Below are positions 1-5,958 of a DNA stretch of 9,730 nt, in pieces. A program made the translations under genes and the position numbers. Every line of letters begins with the position of its first letter. Position 1 is the stretch's first letter. The notes under the pieces were generated by a model. That model was not told where the DNA came from, did no database searches, and saw nothing but the letters and a program-made list of their open reading frames with translations. This DNA is from Actinomycetota bacterium (GTDB lineage: Bacteria > Actinomycetota > Thermoleophilia > Gaiellales > Gaiellaceae). Where the stretch lies: the NCBI GenBank assembly GCA_003162235.1, contig PMMN01000078.1, positions 1,205 through 10,934 on the forward strand, read 5' to 3'.

Positions 1-123
1 AAGGTCGTCGGCGGAACACCCAAGTTCGTGCTCCTCGAGGCGCCCGGAAAGCCCGTCTGGGGCGTCGAGCTGAGCGAGGACGAGGTTCGGCGAACGCTTG
101 ATGCTTTGATCGCGGATTCGTAG
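1..123 (+). CDS. aroB: 3-dehydroquinate synthase, C-terminal fragment
   Basis: An open frame enters from the left edge and ends at TAG 121-123, giving 40 residues. The tail contains KVVGGTPKFVLLEAPGKPV, which has the pattern of the AroB C-terminus (a DKKV-G-FVLL-G-V type segment followed by a short acidic helix, here ELSEDEVRRTLDAL). AroB converts DAHP to 3-dehydroquinate in the shikimate pathway, the step just before the reaction of the next gene, aroQ, which supports the call. No catalytic or NAD-binding residues lie in this part, so the identity rests on the tail motif and on neighbourhood. The gap to aroQ is 55 bp. Confidence 0.72.
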   Translation, partial: KVVGGTPKFVLLEAPGKPVWGVELSEDEVRRTLDALIADS

Positions 124-166
124 CTCCGACGACAGAATCGGGTGCGCCTCTTCCGTCGCGCATGCC

Positions 167-172
167 TACACT
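167..172 (+). promoter_or_regulatory. Possible -10 box for a leaderless aroQ transcript
   Basis: TACACT fits the TAnnnT pattern of actinobacterial sigma-70 -10 elements and lies 6 bp before the aroQ ATG, so a transcript starting 6-8 bp downstream would begin at or next to the start codon. A TG lies 2 bp before the hexamer. No good -35 is visible. The same hexamer lies 8 bp before the efp ATG. This is inferred from pattern only. Confidence 0.4.
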
Positions 173-178
173 CCCCAC

Positions 179-604
179 ATGCGCGTCTACGTCCTGCACG
201 GCGTCAATCTCGACATGCTCGGCCGGCGCGATCCCGCGCACTACGGATCGCTGACTCTGCCAGAGTTGGAAGGGAAGGTAAGGGAGTGGGCCGAGGCGCT
301 CGGGCTCGAGGTCGACTGCCGGCAGACCAACGCCGAGAGTAAGTACGTCGAATGGCTGCACGAGGCGCTCGACAGCGCCGACGCGGTGATCGTCAATCCG
401 GGCGCGTGGACGCACTACAGCTATGCGATCCGAGACGCGCTCGAGCTCTTGCAGGTACCGATCGTCGAGGTGCACCTCTCGAATATTGAGGCGCGGGAAG
501 AGTTTCGGCGCATCTCGGTAGTGCGCGAGCTGGCGGCTCTGACGATCTCGGGCAAGGGCGCCGACGGCTACCGCGAGGCGCTCGAGTTCTTAAGCGAACA
601 ATGA
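179..604 (+). CDS. aroQ: Type II 3-dehydroquinate dehydratase
   Basis: This 141-residue protein has the usual length for type II dehydroquinases, dodecameric enzymes that remove water from 3-dehydroquinate to give 3-dehydroshikimate. Family motifs seen are HGVNLDMLGRRDP-HYG at 7-23 with the catalytic Tyr22 and Asn10, NPGAWTHYSYAIRDAL at 73-88 (substrate Asn73, His79), EVHLSNIEAREEFR at 97-110 (catalytic His99) and ISGKGADGYREAL at 123-134. Small departures are GPN to GVN and the second His of the usual HLSNIHAREEF changed to Glu104. The ATG at 179 gives the family N-terminus. No Shine-Dalgarno precedes it; a TACACT box ends 6 bp upstream, which suggests a leaderless start. The stop overlaps the pepP start by 4 bp (ATGA), so the two are likely translationally coupled. 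Confidence 0.96.
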   Translation: MRVYVLHGVNLDMLGRRDPAHYGSLTLPELEGKVREWAEALGLEVDCRQTNAESKYVEWLHEALDSADAVIVNPGAWTHYSYAIRDALELLQVPIVEVHLSNIEAREEFRRISVVRELAALTISGKGADGYREALEFLSEQ

Positions 605-1638
605 CGCGGCTGGAGCGCCTGCAGGCCGCGCTGGAGCGGCCGCTTCTCGTGACGGATCCGGCCAACGTGCGCTACCTGAGCGGCTTTCGTAGCTCGAACG
701 CGGCGCTTCTGGTCGAACCACAGACAGTACGTCTCTATACCGACTCCCGCTATACGGCGGCGGCGCGGCTGCTGCCCGAGGTCGAGGTGGTCGACATCGG
801 CCGCGATCTCTACGGAGGACTGTCCGGGCTGCTCGAAGGGGAGGTCGGCTTCGAGCCGGACGCCGTCACGGTTGCGAGTTTCGAGAAGCTGCGCTCCGGC
901 GGCGCCTCGCTCGTTGCGGCCACCGGTCTCGTGGAGCGGCTCCGCGCGGTCAAGGACGAGGGCGAGCTGGAAGCGATCCGCCGCGCCGCGGAAGTGACGA
1001 ACAGGGCCTATGAGCGGCTCGCCTCGGAGTCCTTCGCCGGGCGCCGCGAGGTCGATCTGGCTTGGCGCATGCGCGAGCTCTTCCACGAGCTGGGATCGGG
1101 AAAAGAGGCCTTCCCGACCATCGTCGCCTCGGGACCGAACGGCGCCTTTCCCCATGCCGAGCCGGGCGAACGGATTGTCCAGGCGGGCGACTTCGTACTC
1201 GTCGATGCGGGCGCGTCGGTTGACGGCTACTGCGCCGACTGCACCCGCACCTTTACCTGTGGCGAGCCGCCGGCAGAGCTTCGCCGCGCCTACGAGGTCT
1301 GCCTGGCCGCGCAGGAGGTTGGAGTCGCCGCGGTCAGAGCCGGTGCGCTCGCTTGCGAGGTCGACGCGGCCGCCCGCGATCTGATCGAGGCGAGTGAGTT
1401 TGCGGGCCGATTCGGGCACGGGCTCGGGCACGGAGTCGGCGTCGAGGTGCACGAGGCGCCGTCGCTCAGGGCCGAGGCTGGGGCGGTACGGCTTGAGGCC
1501 GGCAACGTGGTAACCGTCGAGCCGGGCATCTACCTGGAGGGACTCGGCGGCGTTCGCATCGAGGATCTGCTCGTAGTCGGCGAAGACGGGGCCGAAGTGC
1601 TGACGAGCACCTCGAAGCAGCTGACCATAGTCGGGTGA
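601..1638 (+). CDS. pepP: Xaa-Pro aminopeptidase (M24B metallopeptidase, YqhT-like)
   Basis: A 345-residue cytoplasmic creatinase-fold peptidase predicted to cleave N-terminal residues before proline. An N-terminal creatinase-type domain (about 1-120, starting RLERLQAALERPLLVTDPANVRYLSGF) precedes the pita-bread catalytic domain. All five dinuclear-metal ligands are visible: Asp202 (LVDAGA), Asp213 (ADCTRTF), His277 (GHGLGHGVG), Glu307 (TVEPGIY) and Glu321 (VRIEDLL). The substrate histidines His185 (FPHAEP) and His284 (VHEAPS) are present too, so it should be active. Size and order match B. subtilis YqhT, which also lies between aroQ (yqhS) and efp. The start ATG overlaps the aroQ stop and has no separate Shine-Dalgarno, in line with coupling. 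The stop codon lies at the foot of the hairpin at 1637-1706. Confidence 0.93.
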   Translation: MTRLERLQAALERPLLVTDPANVRYLSGFRSSNAALLVEPQTVRLYTDSRYTAAARLLPEVEVVDIGRDLYGGLSGLLEGEVGFEPDAVTVASFEKLRSGGASLVAATGLVERLRAVKDEGELEAIRRAAEVTNRAYERLASESFAGRREVDLAWRMRELFHELGSGKEAFPTIVASGPNGAFPHAEPGERIVQAGDFVLVDAGASVDGYCADCTRTFTCGEPPAELRRAYEVCLAAQEVGVAAVRAGALACEVDAAARDLIEASEFAGRFGHGLGHGVGVEVHEAPSLRAEAGAVRLEAGNVVTVEPGIYLEGLGGVRIEDLLVVGEDGAEVLTSTSKQLTIVG

Positions 1639-1706
1639 ACCCGTCTCGGAATGAAGACCCGCCGAGCGCGGTCAGGCGGCGGAGTGCTTCGTTTTGAGAC
1701 GGGTTC
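1637..1706 (+). terminator. Long stem-loop overlapping the pepP stop, upstream of efp
   Basis: Positions 1637-1656 pair with 1687-1706 to form 20 consecutive RNA base pairs: 11 perfect outer pairs (GAACCCGTCTC with GAGACGGGTTC), then a stretch with three G-U wobbles, then GAAG with CTTC. The 30-nt loop holds an inner 5-bp stem (CCGCC 1659-1663 with GGCGG 1675-1679). The mismatches are G-U only if the + strand is transcribed, which favours an RNA structure on this strand. No T-tract follows, so it would be a T-less actinobacterial-type terminator, a processing site or an mRNA stabiliser; the exact role is inferred. Confidence 0.55.
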
Positions 1707-1708
1707 GG

Positions 1709-1714
1709 TACACT
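1709..1714 (+). promoter_or_regulatory. Possible -10 box for a leaderless efp transcript
   Basis: TACACT begins 3 bp after the long pepP-efp stem-loop and ends 8 bp before the efp ATG, which has no Shine-Dalgarno. Transcription starting about 7 bp downstream would give an almost leaderless mRNA. No convincing -35 lies 16-18 bp upstream. It matches the hexamer before aroQ. Confidence 0.4.
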
Positions 1715-1722
1715 CGGCGCCG

Positions 1723-2289
1723 ATGGCCGACGTCATTACCACCAGCCAGTTCAAGAACGGTATGCACATCGAGCTCGACGGCGTCGTTTGGCGCATCGTC
1801 GAGTTCCAGCACGTGAAGCCGGGCAAGGGTGGCGCCTTCGTACGTACCAAGATCAAGAGCCTCGACTCGGGCGCAGTCGTCGAGCGTACCTTCCGGGCCG
1901 GCGAGAAGATGGCGCGCATCTACACCGAGACCAAGAACGTCCAGTACCTCTACGACAGCGGCGACGAGGTCGTGTTCATGGACGAGGAGAACTACGAGCA
2001 GATCCACCTGGCGCACGCCGTCGTCGAGGACTCGATCGATTTCCTGCTTCCCTCGAGCTCGGCGCAAATGATGATGGTGGACGGCAAGCCGGCCGGGATT
2101 CAACTTCCGGCGTCGGTCGAGCTGACGATCACCGAGACCGAGCCCGGCGTCCGCGGCGACACCGTCTCCAACGTCACCAAGCCCGCCACACTCGAGACCG
2201 GCGCGGTCGTCCAGGTTCCGCTCTTCGTCAACAAGGGCGAGCGCATCAAGGTCGACACACGCGAGCGCCGCTATATCTCGCGGGCGTAG
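1723..2289 (+). CDS. efp: Translation elongation factor P
   Basis: A 188-residue protein of the usual EF-P length. EF-P binds between the P and E sites of the ribosome and promotes peptide-bond formation at polyproline stretches. The ATG at 1723 is chosen over the in-frame ATG at 1651 because EF-P proteins begin with a segment like MADVITTSQFKNGMHIELDG. The KOW-like domain I (1-65) carries the tip loop HVKPGKGGAFVRTK with Lys35 at the position modified in other bacteria. Two OB domains follow (about 66-128 and 130-186), with the C-terminal signature KPATLETGAVVQVPLFVNKGE and VDTRERRYISRA. The loop reads PGKGG, not the PGKGP known from many actinobacteria, and no lysine-modifying enzyme is encoded nearby. 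It is probably a single transcription unit between two hairpins. Confidence 0.97.
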   Translation: MADVITTSQFKNGMHIELDGVVWRIVEFQHVKPGKGGAFVRTKIKSLDSGAVVERTFRAGEKMARIYTETKNVQYLYDSGDEVVFMDEENYEQIHLAHAVVEDSIDFLLPSSSAQMMMVDGKPAGIQLPASVELTITETEPGVRGDTVSNVTKPATLETGAVVQVPLFVNKGERIKVDTRERRYISRA

Positions 2290-2299
2290 TACCCACCTT

Positions 2300-2334
2300 G
2301 CTCGTGTCGATCTGGTGTCGGACGATCGACGAGC
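2300..2334 (+). terminator. Stem-loop after efp
   Basis: Starting 11 nt after the efp stop, 2300-2312 pairs with 2324-2334 as an 11-bp stem (GCTCG..TCGATC with GATCGACGAGC) with a 2-nt bulge and an 11-nt loop. There is no T-run after it. GATCGAC recurs at 2344-2350, so an alternative pairing with TCGATC at 2307-2312 is possible. It may be a T-less terminator for efp or a leader structure for the next gene. Confidence 0.42.
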
Positions 2335-2350
2335 AGCGCAGCTGATCGAC

Positions 2351-2356
2351 TAGGCT
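2351..2356 (+). promoter_or_regulatory. Possible -10 box upstream of the carboxyltransferase-like/AccB fusion
   Basis: TAGGCT fits TAnnnT and ends 12 bp before the ATG at 2369. The gene has no Shine-Dalgarno, so a very short or absent leader is plausible. No -35 is evident. Weak, pattern-only support. Confidence 0.25.
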
Positions 2357-2368
2357 CTCGCTCGCACG

Positions 2369-4171
2369 ATGCCCGCGCTCGTAGACACCTCTATCCGCCT
2401 GCTCGGCCAGGAGCCACTGGCCGGGCGCGTCCCGGCCGGCGACCTCTACAAGCTCGCCGAGCTCCTCGACGGCGCCGGTTTCGCTTATCTCGACGTATCC
2501 GGTGGCGGCTGCTTCGAGGCTGCGGTCAGGCGCGGCGTGGAGAGCCCCTGGGAACGCATCCGCGCGATCAAGATGCGCACCAAGACGCCGCTGGCGCTAG
2601 CCTTGCGCGGCCGCTTCCTCGTCGGCACCCATCCGGTCGAGGACGATGTGATCAGGCGCTTCATCGCTTGCGCAGCAGCCAATGGCATCGATGTCTTCCG
2701 TCTCGACGATCCGCTGAACGACGTCGACAACCTGCGCGAAGCGGCCGAGGCCGTGCTCGCGGCGGGCAAGGAGTTCGAGGGTGGGCTCGTCTACAGCCCG
2801 GGCCGAGGTGGCGACAACGAGCTCCTGATCGAGCAAGCGAGCAAGTTGCCCAAGATCGGCGCCGCGCGCGTCGTCCTGCACGACCCGACCGGCTCTCTGC
2901 CGCCGTACCGCGCACACGAGTTGGTCGAGCGGCTCAGGGCCGAGAGCGGACTTCCCGTCGCCGTTTACTGTCAGGGCGCCGGCGGCAATGCGCTCGCCTC
3001 TAGCATCGAGGCGGCTAGAGCCGGAGCGGAGCTGATCGCCTGCTCGATCTACCCGATTGCCCTAACCCTGCACCGTCCGCCCGGCGAGGTCCTGGCTCAG
3101 ACGCTCGCTGGCCTCGGTTTCGACTGCAACGTGGACGTAGAAGCGCTCTGGCAGGCCTCCGATCTCGTGGACGAGCACATCGGCGACGAGCTGATCGCGC
3201 CACTCGTGCCGCGGATCGCTGCGCGTGCGGCCGAGTACGGCTTCCCGCCCGGGATCGTCGCCGCCCTCGATACTCATCTGCAGACTTACTCCGCATCTGA
3301 CCTGCTCGACGATGTGCTCGACGAGCTGGCCCGCGTTCGCCAGGAGCTCGGCTCGCCGCCGCTCGCCTCTCCGATCGCCCAGATCCTAGGTTGGCAGGCG
3401 CTCCTGCACGTTCTCTCGGCGAGCCGCTACCAGACCGTGGTGGACGAGCTGCCGCCGCTGGTGCGCGGCGAGTACGGCCGCACTCCCGACGAGGTCGATC
3501 CGACGGTGAAACGGGCGATCGAGCTGCGCTCGCCGAAGCCGTCCGAGCCCAAGCCGGCGCCGACGTTGGAAGAGCTGCGCGAGCGCGTTTCGGGGCTGGC
3601 GGCAAGCGACGAAGAGCTGCTGCTGCTTCGCTTCTTCGACCAGGAAGCCGAGCCGCTTCTGCGCGCGATTCGGAGCCGCACCTCGCCCGACATCGATTTC
3701 TTCGCCGGCGCCGTCGAGCGCGACCGGGCCGACAGGATCCGAGACATCGTCCAGATCGTGCAAGAGACGGGCGTCTCCGAGGTCACAATTGAGGACGAGG
3801 ACATGCGTGTGACCGTTCGCTCCGCCGCCGAGCGGGCGGCCGGCTCCACGGCGCCGCTCGCCTCGGCCGAGTTCGGGCAGGTGCCGGAGATTCGCCCGAC
3901 CGAGGGGATGATCGCAGTCGAGTCGCCGATGGTCGGTACCTTCTACCGCGCGCCCAGTCCCGTAACGCCGCCGTTCGTCCAGCTCGGCGACACGATCGAG
4001 TCCGGCCAGAGCCTCTGCATCCTCGAGGCGATGAAGCTGATGAACGAGGTCAAGGCCGAGCAGGGTGGAATCGTACGCCGGATCTGCAAGGAGGACGGCG
4101 ACCCGGTGCAGTTCGGCGACCTGCTGGTCGAGCTCGAGCCGATCAGCGGCAAGCCGCTCGACAATTACTAA
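2369..4171 (+). CDS. accB: Degenerate OadA/PycB-type carboxyltransferase barrel fused to acetyl-CoA carboxylase biotin carrier (BCCP)
   Basis: A 600-residue fusion. Residues 1 to about 290 follow the carboxyltransferase barrel of pyruvate carboxylase/oxaloacetate decarboxylase (SPWERIRAI, AANGIDVFRLDDPLND, PPYRAHELVERL), and 310-385 follow its PYC_OADA region (RVRQELGSPPLASPIAQILG, RYQTVVDELPPLVRGEYGR). The metal site is gone: RDxHQS reads RLLGQE (Asp to Leu11), the carboxylated Lys of IKDMAG is His171, and the HxH pair is Tyr200/Gln202. Residues 455-590 form a full AccB: the N-terminal helix segment DRIRDIVQIVQETGVSEVTIE, then a biotinyl domain with the thumb GTFYRAPSP and biotin Lys556 in EAMKLMNE. 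It therefore likely carries carboxybiotin for acetyl-CoA carboxylase, while the barrel is a non-catalytic scaffold or sensor (inferred). It occupies the position of accB, upstream of accC. The reading frame is unbroken, so this is a true fusion in this sequence. Confidence 0.9.
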   Translation: MPALVDTSIRLLGQEPLAGRVPAGDLYKLAELLDGAGFAYLDVSGGGCFEAAVRRGVESPWERIRAIKMRTKTPLALALRGRFLVGTHPVEDDVIRRFIACAAANGIDVFRLDDPLNDVDNLREAAEAVLAAGKEFEGGLVYSPGRGGDNELLIEQASKLPKIGAARVVLHDPTGSLPPYRAHELVERLRAESGLPVAVYCQGAGGNALASSIEAARAGAELIACSIYPIALTLHRPPGEVLAQTLAGLGFDCNVDVEALWQASDLVDEHIGDELIAPLVPRIAARAAEYGFPPGIVAALDTHLQTYSASDLLDDVLDELARVRQELGSPPLASPIAQILGWQALLHVLSASRYQTVVDELPPLVRGEYGRTPDEVDPTVKRAIELRSPKPSEPKPAPTLEELRERVSGLAASDEELLLLRFFDQEAEPLLRAIRSRTSPDIDFFAGAVERDRADRIRDIVQIVQETGVSEVTIEDEDMRVTVRSAAERAAGSTAPLASAEFGQVPEIRPTEGMIAVESPMVGTFYRAPSPVTPPFVQLGDTIESGQSLCILEAMKLMNEVKAEQGGIVRRICKEDGDPVQFGDLLVELEPISGKPLDNY

Positions 4172-4191
4172 TCCTTTCTGGTTTGCCGCCC

Positions 4192-4198
4192 GGAGGAG
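4192..4198 (+). promoter_or_regulatory. Strong Shine-Dalgarno for a leader ORF, not for accC
   Basis: GGAGGAG lies 4 bp before the GTG at 4203 (its GGAGG core is 6 bp away) but 77 bp before the accC ATG. It is among the best ribosome-binding sites in the window, so it most probably serves the 21-codon frame at 4203-4268. Confidence 0.55.
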
Positions 4199-4202
4199 TA
4201 AA

Positions 4203-4268
4203 GTGGCAGACCGGATTAACTCCGGCGCAGCCTTTCGGCGCGCCCAACCGTCTTTTCTCAGAGGCTGA
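4203..4268 (+). CDS. Possible 21-residue leader peptide upstream of accC
   Basis: A short frame starts at GTG behind GGAGGAG and encodes VADRINSGAAFRRAQPSFLRG, ending at TGA 4266-4268, 7 bp before the accC ATG. The accC start itself has only a weak purine stretch (GAAGA), so ribosomes ending here could re-start on accC. A small hairpin (CCGGA 4211-4215 with TCCGG 4221-4225) lies inside the frame. The peptide shows no homopolymeric control codons and I recognise no family. Its coding status is inferred only from the ribosome-binding site and spacing; chance is possible at this length. Confidence 0.35.
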   Translation: MADRINSGAAFRRAQPSFLRG

Positions 4269-4275
4269 TCGAAGA

Positions 4276-5634
4276 ATGTTCTCACGTGTCCTAGTCGCCA
4301 ACCGTGGTGAGATTGCAGTTCGCGTCATTCGCGCGCTGCACGAGCTCGGGGTCGAAGCTGTCGCCGTTTACTCGACCGCCGATGCCGAGTCGCTGCACGT
4401 CCGTCTGGCCGACGAGGCGGTCTGCATCGGTCCTCCGTCCGCCAGCGAGAGCTACTTGCGCATCGCCAATGTGATCGGAGCCGCCGAGACGACGCGCTGC
4501 CAGGCCGTCCACCCCGGTTACGGCTTCCTCTCCGAGAATCCCACCTTCGTCGAAGCATGCGAGGAGACCGGCTTCGTCTTCATCGGTCCTAGCGCGGATT
4601 TGATGCGGCGCATGGGCGACAAGGCCGAGGCGAAGCGCGAGCTGATGGCGGCGAACGTTCCACTTGTGCCCGGCACCGATGCGGTGAACTCGTTTGCGGG
4701 CGTGCAGGCGGGCGCGAAGGAGCTCGGCTATCCGCTCCTGCTCAAGGCGGCCGCCGGTGGCGGCGGCAAAGGCATGCGCTTCGTCGACGATCCCGCCGAG
4801 CTCGAGAACGCTTACTCGACCGCCTCCACCGAGGCCGAGGCTGCCTTCGGCGACGGTGCCCTCTACGTCGAGCGGGCTGTCGTACCGGCCCGCCACGTCG
4901 AGGTGCAGGTTCTTTGCGACTCCTTCGGCGGCGTGCTCACGCTGGGCGAGAGAGAGTGCTCGATCCAGCGCCGGCACCAGAAGCTGATCGAGGAGTCGCC
5001 CTCGCCCGCCACGACGCCGGAACTGCGCCTGGAGATGGAGAGCGCGGCCGAGCGCGCCTGCGGCGTGATCGGCTACACCAACGCCGGCACCTTCGAGTTC
5101 CTGCTCTCCTCCGACGGTGGCTTCTACTTCATGGAGCTGAACGCCCGCCTCCAGGTCGAGCACCCGGTCTCCGAGCTCGTCACTGGCATCGACATCGTTC
5201 GCGAGCAGATCCGCATCGCCGCCGGCGAGCCGCTGGGGTTGACAGGGCGCGCGCCGCGCTCGGGCCATGCGATCGAAATGCGCCTGAACGCCGAGGATCC
5301 CGCCCGCGATTTCGTGCCCACTCCGGGCCGGCTCGTGCGCTTCCGTCCGCCGCTCGGCCCGGGCATACGCGTCGACACCTTCGCCGAGGAGGGGATGGAA
5401 ATCCAGCCCCACTACGACTCCTTGCTCGCGAAGATCGTCGTTCACGCTTCGGATCGCCCGTCCGCGATCGCTCGCGCGCTGCGAGCGCTCGGCGAGCTGG
5501 AGATCGAGGGCGTCACGACCACCGTTCCGGTCATTCGCGAAATTCTCGACTCCGAGGAGTTCCGCAGCGGCGACTACTCGACGAGCTTCATCGCCGAGGC
5601 GGCCGGCCGACTCCCGGCTCTGGCTGGAGGATGA
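4276..5634 (+). CDS. accC: Biotin carboxylase subunit of acetyl-CoA carboxylase
   Basis: A 452-residue ATP-grasp enzyme (E. coli AccC has about 449) that uses ATP and bicarbonate to carboxylate biotin on BCCP, the first half-reaction of malonyl-CoA synthesis. The ATG at 4276 gives the family start MFSRVLVANRGEIAVRVIRA; the in-frame TTG at 4183 would add 31 unrelated residues. Visible are Lys116 (MGDKAEAK), Lys157 and the glycine loop AAAGGGGKGMR at 158-168, His207 (ARHVEVQ), ECSIQRRHQKLIEESPS at 227-243, and the active-site strand FMELNARLQVEHPVSE (Glu287, Asn289, Arg291, Glu295) with Arg336 in RLNAEDP. All key residues are intact. The partner BCCP lies just upstream. The stop overlaps the next ATG by 4 bp. 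No carboxyltransferase subunit is encoded in this window. Confidence 0.96.
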   Translation: MFSRVLVANRGEIAVRVIRALHELGVEAVAVYSTADAESLHVRLADEAVCIGPPSASESYLRIANVIGAAETTRCQAVHPGYGFLSENPTFVEACEETGFVFIGPSADLMRRMGDKAEAKRELMAANVPLVPGTDAVNSFAGVQAGAKELGYPLLLKAAAGGGGKGMRFVDDPAELENAYSTASTEAEAAFGDGALYVERAVVPARHVEVQVLCDSFGGVLTLGERECSIQRRHQKLIEESPSPATTPELRLEMESAAERACGVIGYTNAGTFEFLLSSDGGFYFMELNARLQVEHPVSELVTGIDIVREQIRIAAGEPLGLTGRAPRSGHAIEMRLNAEDPARDFVPTPGRLVRFRPPLGPGIRVDTFAEEGMEIQPHYDSLLAKIVVHASDRPSAIARALRALGELEIEGVTTTVPVIREILDSEEFRSGDYSTSFIAEAAGRLPALAGG

Positions 5635-5936
5635 AGGAAGCCCTCGTCTTCGAGGAGCAGGCGGGGCGGATAGTCGTTCCCTCCCAGACTCTGGCAATGA
5701 TCGTCGCGGTGGCTGTCGAGCGCGGCGGTGCACGCGTGCGCCGGTACCCTCGTCGCAGCGTCGCCTTCGAGCTCGGCGCCGAACCCTCGCGCGTGGAGGT
5801 GGGCATCGTCGCTCCGGCCGGCACCGTGCTGCCGGAGTTGGCGGCGCGCGTGCAGAGTTCCGTGCACGAGGCGCTCGAGTTCATGTGCGAGCTGCGCGAG
5901 CTGACGGTCGATGTGACGGTCGAGGAGATCACTTGA
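5631..5936 (+). CDS. Asp23/Gls24 (DUF322) family protein, YqhY-like
   Basis: A 101-residue cytoplasmic protein without signal peptide or membrane segment. The pattern GRIVVPSQTLAMIVAVAVERGGARVRRY, then a variable strand, then VEVGIVAPAGTVLPELAARVQSSVHEALEFM and a terminal strand LTVDVTVEEI, fits the Asp23 family (alkaline shock/YqhY). In B. subtilis yqhY sits in the same place between accC and nusB, and genetic work there links it to control of acetyl-CoA carboxylase activity; the same role is inferred here. The ATG at 5631 overlaps the accC stop (ATGA). GGAGG directly abuts the ATG at zero spacing, so coupling, not independent initiation, probably drives translation. Sequence similarity to Asp23 is modest and position adds much of the support. 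Confidence 0.78.
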   Translation: MKEALVFEEQAGRIVVPSQTLAMIVAVAVERGGARVRRYPRRSVAFELGAEPSRVEVGIVAPAGTVLPELAARVQSSVHEALEFMCELRELTVDVTVEEIT

Positions 5937-5958
5937 AGGCCGTCCTGGAGAGACGCTG

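Noticed and set aside
142..342. 66-residue frame overlapping the aroQ start
   Set aside because: Arg-rich shadow frame with most of its length inside aroQ and no motif.
568..1452. 294-residue open frame on the - strand opposite pepP
   Set aside because: No recognisable domain or ribosome-binding site. It lies antisense to an intact M24 peptidase.
1694..1714. TTGAGA (1694-1699) as a -35 partner of TACACT before efp
   Set aside because: The spacer is only 9 bp, far too short for a sigma-70 promoter.
1651..1722. In-frame upstream start for efp (ATG 1651)
   Set aside because: It would add 24 residues not seen in EF-P and lies inside the long stem-loop. ATG 1723 gives the conserved N-terminus.
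3700..4171. A separate accB gene hidden by a frameshift in a pyruvate carboxylase-like gene
   Set aside because: The frame runs unbroken from 2369 to 4171, with no stop, overlap or good internal start with a ribosome-binding site before the BCCP part, so a fusion is the simplest reading.
3386..4285. 299-residue open frame on the - strand opposite the AccB part of the fusion
   Set aside because: Antisense to clear BCCP sequence, composed of GC-driven Arg/Leu/Ala runs with no motif.
4291..5733. 480-residue open frame on the - strand opposite accC
   Set aside because: The + strand frame is an unmistakable biotin carboxylase with all active-site residues. The antisense translation shows no family motif and is the usual result of high-GC codon bias.
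4914..5936. Long + frame whose tail is the Asp23-like gene
   Set aside because: The first part reads accC in the wrong frame and is Arg/Ala/Pro-rich. Only the part from ATG 5631 is family-like.
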